Assembly (NCBI GenBank): GCA_963978905.1
Contig: OZ022259.1
Location: forward strand, 11,408,001-11,472,000
Direction: 5' to 3'
DNA: 64,000 nt
From: Trichostrongylus colubriformis
Lineage: Eukaryota > Nematoda > Chromadorea > Rhabditida > Trichostrongylidae
The translations under genes and the position numbers were made by a program. Of the stretch, positions 1 to 11,300 are shown piece after piece. How positions within the stretch are numbered: position 1 is the stretch's first letter; each line of letters starts with the position of its first letter. The notes under the pieces are model-generated. The model was given only the letters and a program-made list of their open reading frames with translations, had not been told where the DNA came from and did not search any database.

Positions 1-125
1 ACGTTAACACAATAAAGTTTAAACACCCAAGTTTGAGATCGCCTACCAAGCCCGAGTGGCAAACGATTTGGGACCCAGTCAGAGGCGAATAGGCCACTAG
101 AAAACCACTGAATCACACTCCTTTC
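1..125. repeat. Dispersed repeat, copy 1 (partner at 3848-3968)
   Basis: Shares AAGTTTGAGATCGC, CAAGCCCGAGTGG, CCAGTCAGAGGC and ACTAGAAAACCACTGAA with 3848-3968 in the same order and orientation, with small indels. Both copies begin near an AATAAAG. It may be part of an LTR or of the internal region of the BEL/Pao element; the boundaries cannot be fixed because copy 1 starts at the window edge. Confidence 0.6.
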
Positions 126-3100
126 CATGGTGCATCGGCCGGAACACACTGAAGTCGATTTCTTCGACCTCCCTCCAGTAAAAGACAAGGATCATAAAGC
201 ATACGGCTGCATTTTCACCTGCGCGGTGACACGTATGATACACTTGGGGGTCTTATAGAGTATGCATATCGAAACTTTCCTCAATGCTCTAAGATGGTTT
301 TTCTCCGTTCCTTCCATGATCACATGCGATAACGCATCAACCTTCTTGTTGGCCGCCAGATCCTCAGTAGTGCAACCAGCGACGCTCCAGTAACAGATTT
401 CCTGAGCGACAACTCCGTACATTGGAAGTATATAACACCATACGTACCCTGGCAAGGGGATTTTACGAGGGGATGGTACAGTCTATAAAACATTCATTAT
501 AGAAAGCGCTGGAGCGCGCAAAGGTTTCGTACGATAGTCTCACCACGATTCTAATCGAGATAGAAGGCACACTAAATACGAGGCCTCAAGAGACGGCGAG
601 GAATTTAGTTCAATAAGACCAATTGATTTCTTGTAGAGCAGGTTGAACGTCACATACCCATTTGAAATTGTCGAAGAGGATCTAAAGACCCAGACTACCA
701 TCCTCCGGAAGAAATACCAAAAATCGAAACAAGGAAGCAAATCGTGAAAGCCTCAAATCATCCGTCGAAATCACCACCCAGTTCTGGAACACTTGGCGAA
801 ACCAATATCTAACAGCTCTACGAGAACAACATCAAATGAAGATGAATAAGAACCGTAGCAATACTGCGTGCCCACAAAAAGAGCGATAGTGCTAGTCGCT
901 GATCCAATTTTACCACGAAACGAATGTAAACTAGCACGAGTCATCGAAACCAAGCCATCCAAAGACGGCACAATAAGAGAAGTTCAGCTAGTAACAAAAA
1001 ATAAGAGAAAAATCAGTAGGTGGATAACCTCATCATAACACTCGAAATAAATAGCGGAGAACGCGAACCCACACAGGAGGAACATCCAGCATTTAACCAA
1101 GCACGATACAATCTACGACCTCGAAATACTAGCTAGTAGCGAAAAAAGGCGAAAAGAGCGGAGCGCAAAACAGGAACCACGTAACAAAAAATAACTAACA
1201 AACCCAGACGAACATTAAAAATGCTGATTCATACTGTGAACCCAGCCACTCGCAACTTAACGGCAGGATACCTCAAGATCATACGGTTTGAACAGTCTCC
1301 CGTATTTAGACACCACTGCAAAAGTGGACGACAGACTGCGGTTACGGTATGCTGTAGGGGGTATAACGCAACCGTATTCTACACAACCCTTGGTGCCAAT
1401 GCACAAGAAGCGCGAAACATGGATTTCTAGAATCTTCCAGGATTTCGTAACATTGGTCTAGTATTTTCGCTAATCTCATCTTTCTAGTCGTTTACACATG
1501 TTATTGTGCCGCATCTACCATTCCGCCCCTCTCACATTGTGTTTTAGCAGTCTTCTCATTCTCAATCGTTATAGCGTTGTTGAGACGTATAAAAGCGTCG
1601 TCCAACAACACCTCTCATCATCTCCTTGCCCTCTGGCTGTTTCACACACGATCCTCTCGCGCCATGAATCCCTTTTTTTCTTCTTCGTCTTTTCGATCAG
1701 TACTTTGTGCACCGGTATTTTTTGAGATTGCTTGTTTTACCTCAAATGCTGCTTAATCATCATCGCTTCGCCTATGTAGTCATTTGTTTCGCAAGATATC
1801 ATGACTTTCCATGGGCACAATGTCTTAACGCGTAATAAACAGCCTATCGGTCCTCCTCATTTACGCGTTACGCGCCGTTACTCTTACACATCGCTAATAA
1901 CGGTGGATACTTCGTATCGAACGTTGACGTTTTTCTTCATTCTCGCTGGTAACTCTTCTTACGTGTCGAGACTTGCTATGCGCGTCACACTTTAATTGAA
2001 ACTTCATGTTTAGCGCCGACCGCACGAGATTTGCGAGAGGGTTAAGTAAAAGGAAGCCATTGAGAATGGCACTTTCGTCGAGAAGAGTGCAAAGGGTACC
2101 CACTCTCTAAGAGACCGGCGCCATAATGAAGCCGTAAGGGTCCTATGATTAACGAGTTGTGTGCGATTGCGATTTCGCCTGATTAACGCCAGTGCTAATT
2201 GTGCAGTCATCAGACATGTATCACGACGATAATTGTAGCATAAAAAGGGAGCTAAAACGCATTGAATCCGCTCTACCGCCACTACCATCTCCTGCGGAAC
2301 GTTATGATGACATTGTTATTAATTGCCAACATGTTATGCACATTGTTGGACTCGTGGACAGTCTTGACCTTGATGGTCGTGCTTTTAACGATGGTATTCC
2401 CGAATTGAAAAGTGGAAATTACAAGGTGCGCCTACAGTTTCTTTTGATACACTTGCAATTATTGAACTTGACCGTTCCTCTCCGGATAGCTCTAAGGCCG
2501 TATCCGCTCAGGTATGGCAAGCTAAGATGAATCAATCGCAGGCATACAAATCCCGAAACGGCGATAGGAAAACCTTGCTGATAGACCAGATGGCCATTGA
2601 ACGCATCCTCAAGGATCAGCTTCGAGGAATCGAAGAATTTTTGAATACCTTGCGACAGTTACATACGGATTGCTTAACTAGAGAGTAGGCTCAGCAGCAA
2701 AGTATGCACAATAATATACTGAATGCAATCCAATTGTTTGATGATTCGATGGCGCAAATGCGAAACAACGTCGAGCAGATCGCGAGTGTACAGAAATGGG
2801 AGACCCCTTCAATGGTCTCAGTTGCGACAGAGGCGAAACTCGAGGGAGAAGAAGCAATAATTGCGCCAACGTCGAGTTCATGGAAGCAGTGGGAGAGAAT
2901 GAAGGAGGAAACCCACAGGATGAAACTGAAGGGAAATCGAGACACTCGAGGCTGAGCTGACGCAAGTAACTCGACGGATACTGGAGCTGGCATCAAAAGA
3001 CTTGCCCACCCAGAGAATATAGAGCCGGTGTCGTAGCGCAGAGAGAGTCATGCGCTGCGTATTCTGTGGAGCACAAGGACGCCATAATTCTGACTAATGT

Positions 3101-3847
3101 GATTAGCTTCGCACCGGAGTCGAACGTAAGCAATACCTTGTAAGGACTCGTCAACTGCCTGGAGATCCAGTGCGAAAAGGGACTAGCTTGTCCCAACAGG
3201 AACCCTCAATTTCATTGCGAAGGGCGAGGACACCATTCTGCCGTCTGTGTATTGCCGGGAACCTCGTTGCAGATTGAAGCGGGGAGGGCACACTGCGAAT
3301 TGGCCTCAGACAATATCAGTCCTCGTCTACAGTGGCTACGCAACGAGTTGCAGAATTGACCTTGCGAAGTGCGATATCATTGGCGAACTTGTGAAACTTT
3401 CTAGTGGGACGGAGTATCGCGTAAAGAACGCAATTGATATTCATTTGACATTTGATTTTGATCTTGATCGGGCTATCAAGGCAATCAGATAAGTGGTCGC
3501 GCGCCAAGAATAGCCCATATGAATCGAGGGCAGGAAAGTCGAGACAATCTTTGGCATTTTAACTTTTCTAGCGATTGTTCTTGAGCTGTGTCACGATTTA
3601 CAGAGAATCATGTTGTTGTGTTTATGTTCTTTGCTAACCTTCATACTCATAATCCTGGCTTAACCTCATGCTCATTCGATCTCATTTATGGTTCATTTAG
3701 TGTTTATCGCATGTATCAGGTAACCCGTAAAGTTCTCAGTGACTGTCCTCAGTGCTTTATCCTATTGTATTACGGTGCCTTTCCGATCTTACTTTGTTGC
3801 GGATTTTTATATCTGTGCTATTTGTTCGTTATGAGTTGTCGTTACAG

Positions 3848-3968
3848 ATTAACCTAATAAAGTGTAATTACCCAAGTTTGAGATCGCACCAAGCCCGAGT
3901 GGACGATTTGGTGGATCCAGTCAGAGGCCAACAGACAACTAGAAAACCACTGAACCACACCCTTTTTT
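3848..3968. repeat. Dispersed repeat, copy 2 (partner at 1-125)
   Basis: Second copy of the repeat described at 1-125, at the downstream edge of the BEL/Pao-derived DNA. Confidence 0.6.
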
Positions 3969-3985
3969 CAAGTGGACCGTCTTAT

Positions 3986-6900
3986 AGGAAAACCTTTTTC
4001 CTTCAATTTTGAACGGAACAAATCTGATGCCTATAATATCATCTTGAAGATGAGGATATTGTTGTTAAAGTGTGTCCGAAGCCCATGATCTTGGGTTTCT
4101 CAATGACAGGGGTCTTGATTTTTCCGTACATTACAAAGCACTTGTGGCGGAAGGCCTTTGTAGAACTTTCATCATTTACAATGTTCATCGTCTTTCTTCA
4201 TTCTTTTTTAAGGTGTGGTTCCACAGTTTGCTCTCCTTAAAAGAAGAAAGATATTTTCCCCCTCGAGAGTGTGCAAAATAACTTCACTCGTGAGCCAATG
4301 CTTCGCCGTCGCCAGGTCAACTATAATGACATGCCAACTGGAGTAGAAAGAAACAATATATTCGGGTTGAAGTCATAACCAAATAGGAAGAAGTGGTACG
4401 ATCTTATGACGTACAAGATCTATCATAGTGTGGCACCTTTAGAGGTTTCCAAATCTCTCACAGCCCTATGGTCCAATACAGAGGGAGCGCAGCGAAAACT
4501 TCAAGTTCTTTTTTTGCGGTCTGATGTCAACTCCATGAAGTGTAGACCACTGAAAGTAAAGACCACTGAAATGTTCTCGTAAGTTGACAGTCTAGAAGCT
4601 CAGTAGTTGTTATTTCCTTTTGGACATTTTATCTGTTTGTGTTTTTTCTATGCCTCGTTGCAAGCAACATGGCGTATCCATCAATGAATAAATAAATGAA
4701 TAATTAAATAAATTTTGTCTACTGCGAGCTTGAGTTATTTTCTATCTCATTGAGACCTCCATCACCCGTGCATTTGTTGAAGTGTTACAAAGCTACTCAT
4801 TCTAAATCCTATTTCGGTAAGAGCTGGAATTGCAGAGGTTCGTAGTCAGCCCTTTTGGTTTTTAGTCATTCGCATCGGTTCTTCTTACCAATATCTCACT
4901 GTTTATAATTTTTGTACACGCCAGGCACACTTTAGCTGCGCTCAGTTGGGTTGAGAAAATTGTGGGTTTTTACAAGCACTGTTTGAATAACAGCGATCAC
5001 GAAGTATTGCGGGAGATCAACTTCGAACGAAATTCTCGTTGGGTCAGTTTTTATGTTGATTTGTATGATTCTCATCCATCGTGATGCGGATGTAATGAGG
5101 CCAAAGATGGTCCAGATCGCCTTCAAGATTGCATTCAATTGAGAATAAGTGCCCCTCACACCGTACTCTGATCCAGAATGGATCTCGGTTTTGTGTGAAA
5201 TTAGGATTTGTCTTCCTTCTAAGCAATTACAACTACAGTTGATGCTTTCGTGTATTGTATTGCACATGGTTGTTTAATTACATTATCATCGCTAAAATTC
5301 ATCTTCCTTTACAACCTTCGTCTGGCGCTTGGTCTTACAACTAGACAGCATGACACAAAGGTATGGGCTTCATTTCTGTGCTGGTACACTCACAATAAGG
5401 GCGTTCAACTTTTGTAGTCTCTTTCTGTTCCACTGAACCACTGTAAAAGCGGTAAATTCACCTTATACAGTTTCTCGCATCAACAACATTCTGGTGTACA
5501 GGCCTAATTAAGCTAATTATCTCCCGTGTCAAGCAACATAACTCTGAAACCTGTAATCGACAGTTGAGACTGGCTAATCAAATCTGCATCTGGTCAAATA
5601 CAAGATCACGAATCTTTTGATTCATAGGTCCCCCGTAGCACGTACTTGGAGCTCACTCAACACAAAACGAGTAGTCTAAACCTCTCACACATAGTACCTA
5701 GAGTTAATTTGAGCTATCCATTTGGCAAAGTGTTTCAATAAGGAAATACTACATAATATATAAAAATGGAACTGCAGCATCTTGAGCACCCATTGCACTG
5801 AGTGCACAAACACTCATATGCTAAGCACTTCGTTAAAAGGAGTACACTTGAAGAACAGATTATGCTGTCATAGATGAGGAAAACTAGAAAAAGTGCTGGT
5901 ATACGGTTCCAACTGAAAAGTGGCATGAGGCTAATCAACAGTGGCTGAGTAAAGCTCGAACAACAAAAAATTGAGGAATTATTGAGAAATAAGAGATGAC
6001 TACAAAAATCGTAAGTTTCAGTCAGAGATAGAAAAATTTAGCTGAAGAAATAGAGGGATTAGAGGTCCGGCTTGGATACAGAAATAGCCGAGCCAGAAAA
6101 TCTGAGTTTCATGTTAGCAGCACGGATTTGGGTGCATCACTCGAAAGCACAATTTGATAGTTTTGAAGCAGAGTCACAACTTGCAAAATCGGAACAGTAT
6201 GAGCGCTGATAAAGTTGAAAATAACGTGTCAGCAAGCGTACCTACTTTTGAGCAAAATCAACAGACAGACATATAAAACTTGTGCAGGTCCGTAAAATCT
6301 CCGCAGCGTCCCTACATACGATAGAGTGACATCAATTCCACCTTCGACCACAGGTATGTGTGGTCCATAGGGCATCGATTTGCCTACGATGCGTTGGGAA
6401 CACACTGCCGTTGATTGTTGTTGGTACACCGTTGAATAAATATACGATGAAATAAAAATTAGAAAACGAAGATCCGGAGTCGTGGATACACACGGTCACG
6501 CAATCTCTTCTGAAGGGAACAGCCCGAGGTGGTTGTTATCCACAGCTATGAATCCTTCGAATGTGTTGAATTCAGCTACCAGGAAATAACAAAAGGCACC
6601 AATACGAGGCTTCAAAATTCTGCCTACGTCCATAGGATGGCTTTGAGGAAGCAGTGCGTGTTATTAGGTGGTCTAGGCGCTGGACCTAATTTTGGCCATT
6701 TTGTAGCAAGAAAAAGCATCTTCACTAAAAATATAGTACGAGCTATTTCGACTAAATCAACTTCTATAATTTTCTACAGCATTTTTTTGGTTCCTTATAT
6801 GCTTGAATTATGCCGTTGCGATAAAATTGTGCCATCGTTGGAGCATTTAAATCACTAACCTATTTGCGCACATCTCCACTTTTCAAAATCGTGTAACAAT

Positions 6901-8326
6901 TATGACGCGCTACAGCGATCTGTGCAGATGGTTTTTAGTAGGCACTATGAATGTTGATTACGATGGTAGAAGGCCTGATTCCTACTCGAGCTGCAAGTGT
7001 GTTTCTCAACAGTTTTTGCAGCACACTGCCAAAAGCCGCGATGCGAGTGAATGAATCGAGTGAGCGCTCGTCACTCACTGTCGCCTGTCCTTTTCGCGCG
7101 ACTCTCCTTTTACATGAATCTTTAAGGTCGCAAGCACAAACAGTATCCTGTCCTTGATTTCCCTAAGTGGAGAGCAGTAACTTAATGTCACGACCATTCT
7201 ATTTTTGATTGCGGTTTCGATGCTTGTCCTGGACTTTTCTACCACTTCTAGCACCGAAAATGTTACAATAGGTCCACATTTGGTTGACAATGACAGCACA
7301 CCTAAGGACACTCTTTCCTGCGCCTTACAATTAAATGAACAGTGACTGAAGTTGGGGACAATTTGAGTGGCAGCCACGTTTCTTTCGTTGACCTTCTCAA
7401 ATGTATGCAAATAATTTATGAGACACAGTTTAGTAACTTCCAGCTCGTTTCCAAGCTTTTATCGAACAATGAGTGCTGTTCACAGGCTTTCAATTTTTTA
7501 TGTGGCCTTGGCATTAGTCGTCATTAACATCGGAACCACTACTTTTTGATCGTTCAAAGGAACACTGATAGGTGCGGTACAAGGGGCCTGACCTCCGTAG
7601 TTTCCACTATACTTTGCGTCCCAAAACACGTTATCTCCATGGCAAACAACAGAAGAATGGGATGTGGGAGATGCAAGTTCGTCCCTATGTTCGCCCTTAT
7701 TCAATGACCACTATCAGAAACAAATAAATCACTAAACGTAGGCAAAGCCTGGTATATTTTGTGGGAAGGTTAGAACTGTCGAGAATGACGCATTCAGCAA
7801 GACTTACATTTGTTAACCCAGGTTTTATGTGAGCAAATGCCGTTGACCAGAATTAAGTTTACCACCTAATGTATAGAGAGCAAATCTGAAAGCTGTAAAG
7901 AAGAACATGGCTACCGTCTAGGGTGCACCAAGGGTACAGGGTTCCTCGACAGGGGGTCGTATTCAATCGAATAGGAGGGTGGGAGGGTCGTACCTTCAGA
8001 TGTCGGCGATAAGCGCAAAAAGCTAAATTTTCGAATAGCAGATGGGAAGCAAAGGGTATTTCACTGCAAATCCAAGTGACAAAATGTAAAATGAATACCT
8101 TTTTGCCTCGAGGAAGGACATTGTAACCATGCAATCCGGAAACAGTTGCTGGTCTTGTAGAGGTCAAAAAAGGGAGGGGCGTATTTGGGCGTCGCAGAGG
8201 GGAGAGGGGGGGGGGAGCCGTACTGAAGGCTACTTTTCTCGGCACCTGGGAGTGCTCTGCTACCGTCTCAGTGCTGACTCGATATTTTTGAATGAAGTTG
8301 TTATATTTGATAAGAGTCACTCGCTC
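3986..8326. other. Intergenic, mostly featureless
   Basis: An A/T-rich GAATAAATAAATGAATAA tract at about 4684-4711 looks like the 3' tail of a non-LTR retrotransposon; nothing recognisable of its coding part is left upstream. A G-rich stretch lies at 8170-8215. Apart from the weak candidate minus-strand exons near 5.1 and 6.4 kb, I see no genes or RNAs. Confidence 0.4.
5044..5226 (-). CDS. Candidate exon, unknown protein
   Basis: The minus strand reads FWIRVRCEGHLFSIECNL and HYIRITMDENHTNQHKN, ending at a stop at 5044. The alternating pattern suggests a beta-sandwich (lectin-like) domain, but this is only an impression. The candidate acceptor is TTGCTTAG near 5223. A second possible minus exon lies at about 6430-6318 (QRIVGKSMPYGPHIPVVEGG, donor-like GTATGT). 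They may belong to one gene downstream of the kinase. Weak. Confidence 0.22.
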   Translation of the reverse strand: MLRRKTNPNFTQNRDPFWIRVRCEGHLFSIECNLEGDLDHLWPHYIRITMDENHTNQHKN

Positions 8327-11300
8327 TTACCGCACACCTTCAATTGCCTCTCGATAATTCATCTCCCAATCATAAGGATCGCTCATTTTTCTATCTCCAA
8401 CCATTTCCTGGAAATCCATTCATGAAGCGTAACGTATACAGAGCAAGTGGGTTGCATACCGTAAGCAGAGCTTGCAGTGCAGCATAATTTGGCTCCTCCT
8501 CAGTGTTCAAGCTGAACACCGCTCGAGCAAATTCTTGAAAAGATTCGCTTGTCAACGAGAGGAAGGAGGTTTGAGGCGCACCTTGCTTGAAAGAGTCTCG
8601 TTCATTTAGTACTCAAGGAACATTTTACTACTAGAATAACATGCGACAGTAGGAGCGGACACTTCTGCTAGAGAAAAGCATACCAGTTCAAGTTTCGCTT
8701 GCTTAACATCGTCGCCTTTCACGATATACTTCCAAGGTAAGTCACCGACAAGTAGTTCAAGACCTGATTCAGATTAATTAACGAATTGACACCTGCTAAC
8801 AAAAGATTCTGAAAGCAGTCAAGCTCGAATCTGATGCGCATGTAACTATAATACATGTATCTTAAGCTACAGGCATTCCAAAACTGTCATTGAAAATGAA
8901 CTGTATGATTTTCAATATTCCTTGTTCACATTCGCGTGTCAACTGTTTTCCTCCATATGCTCTTTTCATTCCCTGCTTGGTGGCGGAAAGTAGTAAAGGG
9001 AAAGAAAAGTCAAAACGACTGTGCTTAGGGCATCTTGACACTCGAAGTGACTCAGCAGAGGTCAGCGTAGTAGTCCTTCTTCTCACAGTGATGGCGTGTC
9101 TTGAAGTGACAGCATCGTGCGCTGCGTTTTACGCTCCACATCAAGACTCGTGTGCCTAAGCGGTCTATCGCTTTACTTACGTAAGCTATGCTAAATATGC
9201 CGTCGAAAGTTGAAAAGAAGTGTAGATCACTGCGGTGGCATGAATATCTCAAGCGAATGCCAGGTAATATGGGGCGGGTTAGACCAGCGGACTAATTACT
9301 CATGCTCAGCCTTCCTAGTGTTCCTGGGTGCTCTTTGCATTCCCTTATAATTGAGTAAGCCTCTGCAGACAGGAGCAATTTGGCCGAGTTTCGTTCCGGG
9401 AACGTCATACATACCAGTGTGCACCACGGGAATGGACAAGTCTCATGTTGGATGCCATGCCCTGTCTTTTTTGAAATTTCTGGCTTTTCTTGAATTTGTT
9501 TTCCGCCAAAGCATAAGCATACATTTGCTCTTTATTCGTGAAGGCTAATGCTATCTCTCTTGAAAAAGGTATAGAGGGACCATGTTTTCCAACAGGATGA
9601 TGACGAGGCGCCACCCTGTCACTCTTTCTTCATCTTTTATTCTTTGATCTTTGATCAATCTGGGTTTATCTTCCTCCATTTTCGGATAGGATGAATTATT
9701 TGTATGGTCCAGGAAATAAAGCTGGAAATTTAATGGATCCTGCCTGACAGCATATCAGGTACGACTTAGGTAGCTCGGATGTGGGTCGATTGGTCGAATT
9801 TCCGCTTCGCGGCATCGCACTCGCGATGCCGTCAGCACAACTTGCTGCAGTCGGTTGGAATTCCGCTCAGTATGCAGTAGGCTGGTTTCGTGAGAGACAT
9901 TCAAAAATTGCAGGTTGGTGGCTCCGGAAGTTCTTATACTGTAGCTGTTACATGGGATAAAACTACAAACAACTCGCACTCGCCGCGCCCCGCGAAAATT
10001 CGACCAATCGACCCTCAGCAGAGTAGCTCACTATGTTGCCTGTGAACTGATGGATGATTATGAATATCATTTTCTGTGTGAGAAAATAAAAGCACATCTG
10101 CAAAGGTAGCTCGGAATACGTTCGAAGACTTTCTTATCAATTTTGAAAATATACTCCTTTGGCTGGTAAGTAGAAACTGAGTAGTGTACTGCAGGAAAAA
10201 ATCCAGTCAGTTGCAAAAGTCCTAGTTGGTCTGACACGGATTGACTTATAGACTCGAGAATGATAATGCACTGTATAAAACTATGCACCTGAGTATACGA
10301 GAGATACGAGATCGTCTGCAGGACCTTGATCAATGCGATCGTGCACTCGAATAGACACATAACGCACTGTTCCTCTGAAAAATATTAGCAGTAATTTGTT
10401 ACGAGTATGCTGAGTTATGGGCAAGTGTCGGACGGGACTCGAACACCGAAGCTTTTGCCCATAACTCAGCGTACTTACAGCGTAACAACTTTCGCATCGC
10501 GAGCTGTCAATGAGCAGTAATCGAAATAGGTGATCAGGATTTAAAAGAAACGTCACTTAGAGCAAGTTCCAGTTTAGAGCACAGCTAGGTTGTGCATCTG
10601 AACAACTCTGTGCAATTCGGATCAAAAATTGCAGATTAGAAGCTTCGGGAGCTCTTATATGTGGTTGCTGCTGTTTCAACGGATGAAACTACAAACGACT
10701 TGTACTCGCCCCGCCGCTCACCGCCAAAGGCCGCGCGATTTTTGCCTTAAGTGCACACACCCGCATGGCTGCCAGTTGCAAGATCAACCATAGAATCCAA
10801 GCCAGGTATGTATACAGCGCTTTGCGTGATCCTTTTTCTTTTTCGAATACTGGTGAGCCCTCATTTAACGTTTTAATTGCATGTACAGCAGTAAGCGTAC
10901 ACAATTGCATAGGATTCTCAGCACATTATTTGATAGGTGACTGCGCAAATCCATTTGTTGGGGTGTGTGCACTTAAGACAAAAAAAAATCGCGCGGCCGT
11001 TGGAGGTGAGCGGCGGGGCGAGTACTAGTTGCTTGTGGTTCCATCCGTTGAAACAGCAACAACCACAACATATAAGAACTCCCGAAGCTTCCAACCTGCA
11101 ATCTTTGGAGGCCCACTGCATACTGAGCAGAAGTGCAATGGACTTGGGCAAAGCCATACTGATGGCGCCGTGAGTGCGACGTCGCGGAGAGATTTTTTGT
11201 CACAAGTGCACACACCCCATTTGTTGGAATAAGAACTGTTTACCTGAATCCTGCTCTCGGTCTCAAGGGACGCGTAGTGCCATCCAAGTTCTTGAATCGG

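Larger units (their letters stand above)
1..3985 (+). mobile_element. Decayed BEL/Pao-type LTR retrotransposon
   Basis: At 195-760 the plus strand reads, with stops and frameshifts, as a BEL/Pao integrase core (GCIFTCAVTRMIHL; ITCDNAS; PWQGGFYEGMVQSIKHS; a NTRP motif near 580). At 2192-3250 there is gag-like coding: an acidic N-terminal region, a coiled segment, then a zinc-knuckle-like Cys/His cluster (FHCEGRGHHSAVC, about 3212-3250). A possible protease lies at 3316-3492. Order (integrase, non-coding, gag) suggests remnants of two adjoining copies or a rearranged one. A roughly 120-bp repeat occurs at 1-125 and 3848-3968. RT and RNase H were not seen. All frames are broken. Confidence 0.6.

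Noticed and set aside
7859..8320. 153-codon minus-strand frame just downstream of the kinase stop
   Set aside because: It is a low-complexity, Pro/Arg-rich frame through a G-run region in what should be the kinase 3' flank; no motif.
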